64,000 bases of DNA from SCGC-AAA076-P13 sp905478035. GTDB taxonomy: Bacteria > Pseudomonadota > Gammaproteobacteria > Magnimaribacterales > D2472. Under the pieces are notes generated by a model that was given only the letters and a program-made list of their open reading frames with translations, was not told the DNA's origin and ran no database searches. Where the stretch lies: contig OX044367.1 of assembly GCA_943846785.1 (NCBI GenBank), forward strand, positions 620,001 through 684,000. The letters run 5' to 3'. The position numbers and the translations under genes were made by a program. Positions 1 through 7,292 of the stretch are shown piece after piece (position 1 is the stretch's first letter; the number at the start of each line of letters is the position of its first letter).

Positions 1-1
1 T

Positions 2-655
2 TTTGCACTTCATGTTGTTGCATTACCTTTAGTCTTAATTGCTCTTGTATTTCTTCATCTTGTTGCCTTGCATGAGGTTGGTGCTGGAAATCCTGAGGGA
101 GTAGACATAGAAGCGCATCTAGATGAAGATGGAGTTCCGCTTGATAGTGTTCCATTTTTTCCTTACAAAGTCCTTAATGCTCTTGTAGGTATTGGCGTAT
201 TTATGACGGTTTTTGCAATTATAATGTTCTTTTTTCCAGAAGGCGGAGGCTATTTTATCGAAATGGCTAATTTCGAAGAAGCTAATCCATTAGTCACACC
301 AGAACATATAGCACCCGTTTGGTACTATTCTCCATATTATGCAATGCTCAGAGCTGTTCCTGATAAGTTAGGTGGCTTGATTGTAATGGGTTCAGCAGTA
401 GCTATTTTATTTGTTGTACCTTGGCTTGATAATAGTAAAGCGGCATCAATTAGATACAAAGGAGTTTATTCAAAAGTAGCTATAGCTTTATTCGGTATAA
501 GTTTTTTAACACTTGGTTACCTTGGCACTGTAGGTGTTACTGAAGTCAGAAAGACAATGAGTGTTATATGTACTGTTATTTATTTCGCATTTTTCATTCT
601 AATGCCAGTTTATACAAAGTATGAAATAACCAAGAAAGTTCCAGAACGACTATGA
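2..655 (+). CDS. petB: Cytochrome b of the bc1 complex, C-terminal part (5' end outside window)
   Basis: The frame is open from the first bases of the window, so this is the last 217 codons of a longer gene. Cytochrome b carries two b hemes and the quinone sites of complex III in the inner membrane. Visible residues H4 and H19 (window numbering) are the probable axial heme ligands of one transmembrane helix, followed by the usual ALHEVG segment. A Qo-site motif of the PVWY form (in APVWYYSPYYA) replaces the textbook PEWY; from memory this variant is common in proteobacteria. Several hydrophobic helices follow, including the C-terminal ones. The stop overlaps the petC start by four bases (ATGA), so the two are translationally coupled. 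Confidence 0.95.
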   Translation, partial: FALHVVALPLVLIALVFLHLVALHEVGAGNPEGVDIEAHLDEDGVPLDSVPFFPYKVLNALVGIGVFMTVFAIIMFFFPEGGGYFIEMANFEEANPLVTPEHIAPVWYYSPYYAMLRAVPDKLGGLIVMGSAVAILFVVPWLDNSKAASIRYKGVYSKVAIALFGISFLTLGYLGTVGVTEVRKTMSVICTVIYFAFFILMPVYTKYEITKKVPERL

Positions 656-1479
656 ATCAAAAAAATATAATGAACATAAAAATAATTAAGTTTTTTACAT
701 TTTTCTCATTAGTATTTTCTATAAATTATCTATATTCTGCAGAAGGCGGGCCATGTAAAGATTATGGTGAATGCGATAAATTTAAATATTCTCTTAATGA
801 TATGGAATCATTGCAAAGAGGAGCATCAACGTTTCTAAATTATTGTTATGGGTGTCACTCTCTTCAATATTCAAGGTGGGGTAGAGTAGCAAAAGATCTC
901 CAAATTCCTGAAGATATCTTTTTTGATAATCTAATATTTGATAAAAGTATTAAAGCTGGAGATCTTATGACTGGAGCTATGGTTGATGAAGAATCAGCTC
1001 AGTGGTTTGGTGTTGCACCGCCTGATCTAACCTTAGTGAGCAGGGTTAGAGGAGATGACTGGTTATATTCTTATCTAAGAACTTATTACGAAGATTCATC
1101 AAAACAATATGGGGTAAATAATCTAGTTTATCCAGGTACAGCAATGCCAAATGTTCTTGCAGCTCTTCAAGGAAATCAGAAACTTATATGTAAAAATATT
1201 CCCATACTAGCTAGCAATGGTGGTGAAAAGCGGGATGATTTAGGTAATACTCTTACAAAAGAGAAATGTGGATTTCTGGAAGTTGAAAAAGGTACAGGCA
1301 CTCTAACTAAAGATGAATTTAATAATGTTATTTACGATTTAACAAATTTTCTTGTTTATGTAGGTGAACCGGCAAAAGCAACAAGGGAAAGAATTGGCTG
1401 GTATGTTATTTTTTATTTTTTAATATTCACAGCATTATCAGCTCTTTTATATAGGGAATATCACAAAGACTATCATTAA
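652..1479 (+). CDS. petC: Cytochrome c1 of the bc1 complex
   Basis: This is the heme c subunit of complex III, passing electrons from the Rieske protein to soluble cytochrome c. It has an N-terminal export signal (hydrophobic about residues 12-28), a single CxxCH heme site in NYCYGCHS (about 65-72), a MPN segment that can give the sixth heme ligand, and a C-terminal membrane anchor (about 250-268) with a short basic tail. The start is fixed by the ATGA overlap with petB. Four additional cysteines are present: a C-x6-C pair just after the signal and a second well-separated pair near residues 182 and 203. They could form disulfides, which is inference. At 275 residues it is of usual length. Confidence 0.95.
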   Translation: MNQKNIMNIKIIKFFTFFSLVFSINYLYSAEGGPCKDYGECDKFKYSLNDMESLQRGASTFLNYCYGCHSLQYSRWGRVAKDLQIPEDIFFDNLIFDKSIKAGDLMTGAMVDEESAQWFGVAPPDLTLVSRVRGDDWLYSYLRTYYEDSSKQYGVNNLVYPGTAMPNVLAALQGNQKLICKNIPILASNGGEKRDDLGNTLTKEKCGFLEVEKGTGTLTKDEFNNVIYDLTNFLVYVGEPAKATRERIGWYVIFYFLIFTALSALLYREYHKDYH

Positions 1480-1496
1480 AAAAATAGGGAAAAATT

Positions 1497-2108
1497 ATGA
1501 TTTTATATTCAGATAGAGACGATCATTACAGTCAAAGAGTGAGAATAGTTCTTGCAGAAAAGGATATTACTGCTGAGATCAAAGAATCTAAGCCTGAAGA
1601 AACACCTGAAGATATTTTGTCAATAAGCCCTTATCATAAATTACCGATATTGGTTGACAGAGACTTAGCAATCCACGATCCATCTGTAATGATGGAATAC
1701 TTAGATGAAAGATTTCCTCATCCACCACTACTTCCTGTTTATCCAGTTGCAAGAGCAAACAGCAGAACTTTAATGTTAAGAATTGACAGAGAGTGGTGTC
1801 CTATAGTTGATACTTTGATAGCTGGTGAACTTCCAGAAAAAGAATTAATTAAACTTAGAGAAGAATTACTTCATGAAATCTCATCAATAGCTCCAACCTT
1901 TAAAGAGTTTAAATATTTTATGAGTGATGAATTTACCCTTGTTGATTGCTGTTTTGCACCAATTCTTTGGAGGCTGCCTTCAATAGGAATAAGGCTTCCA
2001 GTTAATAGGCATCTTAAACCACTGATAGACTATCAAAAAGAAATATTTAAGAGACCTGGTTTTTTAGACAGCCTGTCTTCTTTAGAAAGAGATCTTAAAG
2101 AAGAGTAG
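1497..2108 (+). CDS. sspA: Stringent starvation protein A (GST fold)
   Basis: SspA is a glutathione-S-transferase-like protein that binds RNA polymerase in E. coli and related gammaproteobacteria. The start MILYSDRDDHYSQRVRI and the segment PYHKLPILVDRDLAIHDPSVMMEYLDERFPH (split here: thioredoxin-fold half about 1-75) are typical; the helical C-terminal half follows. Length is 203 residues against about 212 in E. coli. The position immediately after petBC is the conserved gammaproteobacterial one. AGGG about 6 nt before the ATG can serve as ribosome site. The usual partner sspB is not next to it: the following gene is lpoA on the other strand and the two stops overlap by 14 bases. Confidence 0.9.
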   Translation: MILYSDRDDHYSQRVRIVLAEKDITAEIKESKPEETPEDILSISPYHKLPILVDRDLAIHDPSVMMEYLDERFPHPPLLPVYPVARANSRTLMLRIDREWCPIVDTLIAGELPEKELIKLREELLHEISSIAPTFKEFKYFMSDEFTLVDCCFAPILWRLPSIGIRLPVNRHLKPLIDYQKEIFKRPGFLDSLSSLERDLKEE

Positions 2109-3264
2109 ATATATTTTCTTGATCTACTCTCCAAAATACTAGCTCTCTTTGAATGCATTCATTTCTCTTATAATTTATAGCGCCTGAATTAAGCAATACA
2201 TAAGCGTCTGAAATATTGGCTGACTTCAATTTTTCTACTAATAATAAGTCATCAATTAAGCCTCTTTTAATTTCATTATGAAATGATTCTATTGTTGGAT
2301 TGTTGATAATTTTTTTAAAAAAATATTTCGGAGAAGGTAAGAGTAAATCATTAAAATCTCCTAGCTGCTTAGTATTAATTGCACCTAATAAAATTTCACT
2401 GGAAGAATAAAAATCATTATTTATCAAATAACTCCTAAATATTGGAACAATAGATTTACCAGAAGAATAATCCATTAAAAAGTATACTTTTTTAAAATCC
2501 TTTCTTTCTCTTGGGGTATGTTCTATTTGAATATTTTGATCTAAATTTTGAATTTTATTTTTCCTTGCAAGGCTCTTATCAATACCTAAAATATCTTGAG
2601 AATGTTTTTCATGATTTAAATCATTAATTAAAGAAAACTTAGCATCAGGAAATGCTTGTTTTAAGTTATTGGCATAATCTTCAAATGATTTTGTATAAAC
2701 AACTAAAACATCTACAGAATCGGAGGATTTAAATATAGAATTTTCGATCATGTTTGCCTGATCTCGAATATAACTATTACAAAAATATAGTAAATTTGAA
2801 TCAAGAAGATTGTTATCTATTTCATCGCCATCCGGATTATTAAAACCTATATTAAATTTGACATCATTTTTTAGAATAGATTCAACAATATATTCTTTGT
2901 TTTGCTTGCTTGTTTTATAACTCTTATCTATGAGCTGTATATCCGAAATTTTTTTATTATTGAAAATTGCCTGCTGAGTTTGAGAAATAAATTTTTTTTT
3001 AATATAACCACTATTTATATACTCATTAATTTTTCTATAAAATTCAGGATCATTTTTTTTATATTGAAATAATTCTTCAAGATGTAATAAAATTTCACTT
3101 CTAAGCTCATTTGAAATATTTTCATTATCATTGACCATTGCATGAATGTAAGAAGGCTCATGGATATCAATATTATTTGTTTTACTTGAAGTTGGAATAG
3201 ATGTACATCCTGATAGAGCAAGAATTAAGGTAAGTAAAATAAATGTTAAGCTAGGTCTCGTCAC
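2095..3264 (-). CDS. lpoA: LpoA-like outer-membrane lipoprotein activator of PBP1A (shortened)
   Basis: Predicted lipoprotein with signal peptide and lipobox LSGC (Cys about 20). LpoA reaches from the outer membrane to stimulate the peptidoglycan synthase PBP1A. Recognition rests on position (divergent from rsmI, as in E. coli yraL/yraM) and on the C-terminal end, where LNSGAINYKRNEC followed by RELVFWRV resembles the end of E. coli LpoA. At 389 residues it is far below the roughly 570-680 of characterised LpoA; the usual opening of the substrate-binding-protein-like domain is not recognisable, so the N-terminal TPR part and first lobe seem heavily reduced. The start is GTG. The gene starts only 17 bases from the rsmI start. 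Confidence 0.72.
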   Translation of the reverse strand: MTRPSLTFILLTLILALSGCTSIPTSSKTNNIDIHEPSYIHAMVNDNENISNELRSEILLHLEELFQYKKNDPEFYRKINEYINSGYIKKKFISQTQQAIFNNKKISDIQLIDKSYKTSKQNKEYIVESILKNDVKFNIGFNNPDGDEIDNNLLDSNLLYFCNSYIRDQANMIENSIFKSSDSVDVLVVYTKSFEDYANNLKQAFPDAKFSLINDLNHEKHSQDILGIDKSLARKNKIQNLDQNIQIEHTPRERKDFKKVYFLMDYSSGKSIVPIFRSYLINNDFYSSSEILLGAINTKQLGDFNDLLLPSPKYFFKKIINNPTIESFHNEIKRGLIDDLLLVEKLKSANISDAYVLLNSGAINYKRNECIQRELVFWRVDQENISTLL

Positions 3265-3267
3265 TTT

Positions 3268-3273
3268 TATAAT
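3268..3273 (+). promoter_or_regulatory. -10 box of rsmI, predicted leaderless promoter
   Basis: A perfect TATAAT ends 7 nt before the rsmI ATG at 3281. No Shine-Dalgarno lies between them, so transcription would begin at or next to the start codon. The -35 region falls in the start of divergent lpoA and is weak. The rnpB promoter nearby has the same -10 to RNA-start distance. Confidence 0.5.
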
Positions 3274-3280
3274 TATTATT

Positions 3281-4093
3281 ATGTTAAATCTTTTATCAAC
3301 ACCAATCGGTAACCTTAATGATATATCACTTAGAGCTATAGATGCTCTTAAAGATGCAGATTATATTTATGCAGAGGATACAAGAGTTACTAATAAGCTT
3401 TTAAATTTCTTAAAAATTGAAAAGAAATGCAGAACCTTACATGAGCATAATGAAGAGCTTGTTAGCCAAGAAATTATAAAGTTATTAAATAAAAATAATA
3501 AAATTATATTAGTCTCAGATGCTGGAACGCCTTCAATATCAGATCCTGGATATTATTTAGTCCAACAGTGCATTGAACAAAATATTTCTTTCTCGCTTAT
3601 ACCAGGCCCATCATCTGTAATAAGCGCATTAGTGATGTCTGGGTTATCTACATCTAGTTTTTCTTTTCTTGGTTTTGTGCCAAGAAAAAAGAGTCAAAAA
3701 AAAGATTTTTTTAATTTATTAAGACATGAAAGAAATACAGTAATCCTATTTGAATCTGCAAAAAGAATTGAAGATACATTGCAAGTAATTCGAGATGAGT
3801 ATTCTTCAAAAAATAAGATTGCTTTATGCAGAGAAATGACAAAACTTCATGAAACTATAGAGAGAGGGTCTATAGAAAATGTATTGCAAAGATTAAAAGA
3901 TGGAAGAGTTGTTCTTAAGGGAGAGTTTGTGATTGTTATTGAAAGCTCCTCACTTGATAAACCAAATTTTATAATTGATAAAAAAATTAAAGAATCTTTC
4001 TTAAAATTTTTACCAGCGAAAGATGCAGCTAAACTTATTTCACTTTTAACTAAAGAAAATAAAAGAGACATTTACAAGCAACTATTAGATTAA
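3281..4093 (+). CDS. rsmI: 16S rRNA (cytidine-1402 2'-O)-methyltransferase
   Basis: RsmI methylates the ribose of C1402 in 16S rRNA, in the decoding centre. The tetrapyrrole-methylase fold is recognisable from STPIGNLNDIS (6-16), AEDTRVTNKLL near 36-46, SDAGTPSISDPG near 79-90 and GPSSVISAL near 109-117. Length 270 is close to E. coli (286). It is divergent from lpoA, the conserved arrangement. No ribosome-binding site precedes the ATG. The RNase P RNA gene begins 17 bases after the stop on the same strand, with its own -10 box overlapping the spacer. Confidence 0.95.
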   Translation: MLNLLSTPIGNLNDISLRAIDALKDADYIYAEDTRVTNKLLNFLKIEKKCRTLHEHNEELVSQEIIKLLNKNNKIILVSDAGTPSISDPGYYLVQQCIEQNISFSLIPGPSSVISALVMSGLSTSSFSFLGFVPRKKSQKKDFFNLLRHERNTVILFESAKRIEDTLQVIRDEYSSKNKIALCREMTKLHETIERGSIENVLQRLKDGRVVLKGEFVIVIESSSLDKPNFIIDKKIKESFLKFLPAKDAAKLISLLTKENKRDIYKQLLD

Positions 4094-4098
4094 CAATT

Positions 4099-4104
4099 TA
4101 TAAT
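4099..4104 (+). promoter_or_regulatory. -10 box of rnpB
   Basis: A perfect TATAAT ends 6 nt before the first paired base (G4111) of the RNase P RNA. Because the RNA 5' end is fixed by helix P1, this gives an internal calibration of the distance between -10 box and transcription start in this genome. Confidence 0.6.
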
Positions 4105-4109
4105 GTAAT

Positions 4110-4441
4110 TGAGTTGGTCGGGTGATCGCTAGTTTACTAGAGGAAAGTCCGGACTTCATAGAGCAGGACGCCAGGTAACGCCTGGGAGGCGTGAGTCTAC
4201 GGAAAGTGCAACAGAAAGTATACCGCCAATTTTAATTGGTAAGGGTGAAATGGTAGGGTAAGAGCCTACCGCTTAGTTGGAGACAAGTAAGGCATTGTAA
4301 ACCCCAGTCCGAAGCAAGACCAAATAGAAATCCTTTTAAGTTGCTCGCTTAGGATTTGGGTAGGTTGCATGAGTATTATGGCAACATAATACCTAGATAG
4401 ATGATCATCATTTACAGAATCCGGCTTATAGACCAACTCAT
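4110..4441 (+). ncRNA. rnpB: RNase P catalytic RNA (bacterial type A)
   Basis: The RNA matures tRNA 5' ends. Ends are set by helix P1: GAGTTGGTC (4111-4119) pairs perfectly with GACCAACTC (4431-4439). The universally conserved core is visible: GAGGAAAGTCCGGAC at 4139-4153, then AGGTAACGCCTGG, GTGCAACAGAAAG, and the 3' element ACAGAATCCGGCTTAT just before P1. The length of about 330 nt is shorter than the 377 nt of E. coli, suggesting reduced peripheral helices. It fills the only stretch over 300 bases without a protein gene (4094-4522). A minus-strand reading frame across it is fortuitous. Confidence 0.97.
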
Positions 4442-4464
4442 AATATACATACTTTATGTTAACA

Positions 4465-4516
4465 GTGCTAAAAAGTGTGTAAATGTGTTGCAAAGTGTGT
4501 AAAAAATCTATATATT
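4465..4516 (+). promoter_or_regulatory. mraZ promoter with four 10-bp repeats (candidate MraZ operator)
   Basis: Four direct repeats with exact 10-bp period start at 4465, 4475, 4485 and 4495: GTGCTAAAAA, GTGTGTAAAT, GTGTTGCAAA, GTGTGTAAAA. MraZ is known to bind short boxes repeated every 10 bp upstream of its own gene (TGGGN plus 5-nt spacer in E. coli; from memory AAAGTG-type boxes in mollicutes). A -35 TTGCAA (4488-4493), 17-bp spacer and -10 TATATT (4511-4516) overlap repeats three and four, so bound MraZ would block RNA polymerase. The ATG lies 6 nt after the -10, implying a leaderless transcript. Confidence 0.65.
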
Positions 4517-4522
4517 TTGACA

Positions 4523-4990
4523 ATGTATGGTTTAAATACAGTTTCATTGGACTCTAAAGGTAGATTAGCTATTCCAGCTAAATATCGTTCAAATTTAGTT
4601 GAAAATAATGAAACAAAAATTGTAGTAACAAAAGACCCACAATATCCGTCTCTAAAAATTTATCCCGAATCAGAATGGAATAAAATTTCATCAAAACTTC
4701 AGTCACTGCAGGGTTTAGATCCTATAGTTAGAAGTCTTCAATGGACTATTCTAGGAAATGCGCATGTAATTGATATAGATCTTGCAGGAAGAATGCTGGC
4801 ATTAATTCCACTAGAATTACGAAAATATGCTGATATAGCAGATCAAAAACAGATTTGTATTATTGGGATGGGCGATAAATTTGAGGTATGGAATATTAAT
4901 AATTGGGATAAGAGACAAATGGGCGGCCCTTTGTCTACAGAAATTTTAGATGTAGTACTTCCAGAGAGTATTAAATCAATGTCATTTTAA
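4523..4990 (+). CDS. mraZ: Transcriptional regulator MraZ
   Basis: MraZ is a DNA-binding repressor of the dcw cluster with two SpoVT/AbrB-like halves. I place the start at the ATG at 4523 giving MYGLNTVSLDSKGRLAIP, the canonical N-terminus; an in-frame ATG 48 bases upstream would add an unlikely peptide and lies within the operator repeats. The two DxxGR motifs are visible: DSKGRLAIP near residues 10-18 and DLAGRMLALIP near 86-96. Product of 155 residues, normal length. It heads the cluster but is followed by ftsZ, not rsmH. No Shine-Dalgarno is visible; see the promoter entry. Confidence 0.95.
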   Translation: MYGLNTVSLDSKGRLAIPAKYRSNLVENNETKIVVTKDPQYPSLKIYPESEWNKISSKLQSLQGLDPIVRSLQWTILGNAHVIDIDLAGRMLALIPLELRKYADIADQKQICIIGMGDKFEVWNINNWDKRQMGGPLSTEILDVVLPESIKSMSF

Positions 4991-5003
4991 CAGGGGATAT
5001 GTG

Positions 5004-6113
5004 ATGAATTTTGAAGTAATTGGTCAAGCAGTTGAAAATGCAAAAATAAAAGTTGTAGGGGTTGGTGGAGCAGGAGGAAATGCAGTCATTCATATGATTA
5101 ATCATAATATTGAGGGCGTCGATTTTATTTGTGCTAATACAGATACACAAGCGCTATCAGAGGCAAATGGCGCCATTACATTAAAACTTGGTAATGGTCT
5201 TACAAAAGGTCTCGGCGCTGGCGCAAATCCTGATGTGGGTAGAAAAGCAGCAGAAAGTGATAGAGCTGCAATTGAAGAGCTTCTTGTCGGCGCAGATATG
5301 ATATTTATAACAGCTGGAATGGGTGGTGGTACCGGGACAGGTGCAGCTCCAGTAGTAGCATCAATTGCTAAAGATATGGGTGCATTAACTGTAGCAGTAG
5401 TAACTAAGCCATTTAAATTTGAAGGAAAAAAGAGGATGTCAGCAGCTGAGAAAGGACTAGCTGCATTAGTTGAAGAAGTTGATAGTCTTGTAACAATTCC
5501 TAATCAGAAACTTTATGAAATTCTTGGTGAAGATACAGCAATGCAAGATGCTTTTGCAAAAGCAGATGATGTATTAAAGGGTGCTGTTCAAGGTATATCA
5601 GATATTATTATGAAAAAAGGTCATATCAATGTTGACTTTGCAGATGTAAAAACAGTTATGTCAGAAAAAGGCATTGCTATGATGGGAACTGGCAGAGCAA
5701 GCGGCAAAAATAGAGCAGAAGCAGCAGCTACCCAAGCAGTCAAAAGCGAGCTTCTAGAAGACATCAACCTTAAAAATGCAAGAGGTGTTTTAGTTAATAT
5801 AACAGCCGCAAAACCTACACTAGGCGACCAAACAGAAGTAGCTGATATTGTTGAAGAAATAGTTCATGAAGATGCAAATATTATTTATGGTCTGGTTTAT
5901 GATGAAACTGTAGATGATGATTTGCTTGTAACAATAGTAGCAACAGGTGTTGATCAAAGAGCGCCAACTTTAGTTATTGATAACCAACCATCTATTCAGC
6001 TAAATCCAGTAGGATTAAGAAAGGATGATATTGATCAGAAAGGGGGCACATCGTCTGCAGCGGAAATTGATTTCCTTGATGTGCCAACTTTTATGAGAAA
6101 ACAAGTAGATTGA
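5004..6113 (+). CDS. ftsZ: Cell division GTPase FtsZ
   Basis: FtsZ polymerises into the Z ring at the division site. The tubulin signature GGGTGTG is at 107-113, with nucleotide-binding VGVGGAGGNAV near 18-28, and the C-terminal conserved peptide DVPTFMRKQ at the extreme end, which binds FtsA and ZipA. I choose the ATG at 5004 over a GTG at 5001 because AGGGGA (4992-4997) then has a normal 6-7 nt spacing. Product 369 residues; the variable linker before the tail is short (roughly 30 residues). Its place between mraZ and rsmH is unusual; in most proteobacteria ftsZ follows ftsA at the far end of the cluster, and here ftsA at 18868-20094 is not followed by it. Confidence 0.97.
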   Translation: MNFEVIGQAVENAKIKVVGVGGAGGNAVIHMINHNIEGVDFICANTDTQALSEANGAITLKLGNGLTKGLGAGANPDVGRKAAESDRAAIEELLVGADMIFITAGMGGGTGTGAAPVVASIAKDMGALTVAVVTKPFKFEGKKRMSAAEKGLAALVEEVDSLVTIPNQKLYEILGEDTAMQDAFAKADDVLKGAVQGISDIIMKKGHINVDFADVKTVMSEKGIAMMGTGRASGKNRAEAAATQAVKSELLEDINLKNARGVLVNITAAKPTLGDQTEVADIVEEIVHEDANIIYGLVYDETVDDDLLVTIVATGVDQRAPTLVIDNQPSIQLNPVGLRKDDIDQKGGTSSAAEIDFLDVPTFMRKQVD

Positions 6114-6114
6114 T

Positions 6115-7008
6115 ATGCTTCACTTTCCAGTATTACTGGAAGAGTCTTTAGATTTTCTCATCCAAAAAAAAGATGGCAAATATGTAGACTGTACATATGG
6201 AAGAGGTGGACATACTCAAGCCATATTAAGCAAGATAGATATCAATGCGCATCTTACCTCATTTGATAAAGACTTAGAGGCTTTTAATCATGCATCACTC
6301 ATTACAAATAAGAATTTTAATGCCGTTCACAATTCATTTAATAAATTAGAAGATACCTTTCCTAAGGAAAGTATCGATGGAATTCTTTATGATTTAGGAA
6401 CCTGTTCTACTCATTTTGATGAAGGTGATAGGGGATTTAGCTTCCTTCATGATGGCCCTTTAGATATGAGGTTTAATACCACAAAAGGTGAGCCTTTATC
6501 TTTATGGATTAAGAAAGCATCTCAAAAAGAAATAATGGATGTCTTATATGAATATGGGGATGAAAAGCATGCAAAAATTATTTCAAGAAATATCCTAGAT
6601 CATAGATCAAAAAATGAAATAAAATCTACCATACAATTAGCAAATATTATTGAAGACATATATCCAGAAAAAAGAAAAAAAATACATCCTGCTACTAAGT
6701 CTTTTCAAGCATTTAGAATACATATCAATAATGAATTAGATGAACTAAAACAATCTTTAGATCAAGCAAGCAACATTCTTGTAAAGAACGGTATTATTGT
6801 TGTAATTTCCTTTCATTCGCTAGAGGACAATATAGTAAAAGAATTTTTTAAACCAAGTATCAGAAATTTTCCTAAAGACATTCCATTAAATACTATTGAA
6901 GAAAAAGATTTTGAGTGCATAGCGAAAAAAATTAGACCCACAGATAATGAGATCGCTTTAAATAAGCGCTCAAGAAGTGCAATTATGAGAGTTTTTAAAA
7001 AAATATAG
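6115..7008 (+). CDS. rsmH: 16S rRNA (cytosine-1402 N4)-methyltransferase
   Basis: RsmH (MraW) methylates N4 of C1402, the same nucleotide whose ribose is modified by RsmI, encoded 2 kb upstream. The SAM-binding loop VDCTYGRGGHT (about 24-34), ILYDLGTCSTHFD near 90-102 and the C-terminal RSRSAIMRVF identify it. The segment LGTCSTHFD stands where LGVSSPQLD is usual. Length 297 residues. One base separates it from the ftsZ stop, and its own stop overlaps the ftsL GTG by one base (TAGTG). Confidence 0.96.
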   Translation: MLHFPVLLEESLDFLIQKKDGKYVDCTYGRGGHTQAILSKIDINAHLTSFDKDLEAFNHASLITNKNFNAVHNSFNKLEDTFPKESIDGILYDLGTCSTHFDEGDRGFSFLHDGPLDMRFNTTKGEPLSLWIKKASQKEIMDVLYEYGDEKHAKIISRNILDHRSKNEIKSTIQLANIIEDIYPEKRKKIHPATKSFQAFRIHINNELDELKQSLDQASNILVKNGIIVVISFHSLEDNIVKEFFKPSIRNFPKDIPLNTIEEKDFECIAKKIRPTDNEIALNKRSRSAIMRVFKKI

Positions 7009-7292
7009 TGACTAAATCAAATAATATCATTTTATTACTATTATTATTCTTCTTATGCTTTTTATCTTTGGAGCAGATAAAGCTATCTTTTGAAATAAGT
7101 AGATTGCACTCAAACCAAGAAAATTTAAGAAAAGAATATGAAAACTTTAAAGATACAAATCTTAAGTTAATTACTCAATTCAATACTAACAATTCGCCAG
7201 CAAGTATTGAAAAAATTGCTAAAGAAGAGCTCGGTATGATTAAGAAGAGAGCAAAAAAAATAAATATTACAAATACGAATGAAGAAAATTAG
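7008..7292 (+). CDS. ftsL: Cell division protein FtsL
   Basis: FtsL is a small bitopic membrane protein that forms the FtsQLB complex and activates FtsWI. The 94-residue product has a short N-terminus, one membrane helix (about 6-23), and a coiled-coil periplasmic part ending in the conserved pattern SIEKIAKEELGMIK. Sequence identity in this family is always low; assignment relies on this architecture and on its place between rsmH and ftsI. The start is GTG, overlapping the rsmH stop. The stop overlaps the ftsI start by 14 bases. Confidence 0.92.
   Translation: MTKSNNIILLLLLFFLCFLSLEQIKLSFEISRLHSNQENLRKEYENFKDTNLKLITQFNTNNSPASIEKIAKEELGMIKKRAKKINITNTNEEN

Noticed and set aside
4266..4547. 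Minus-strand open reading frame across the RNase P RNA and the mraZ promoter
   Set aside because: It lies on the opposite strand of a structural RNA and regulatory repeats and its peptide resembles nothing known.
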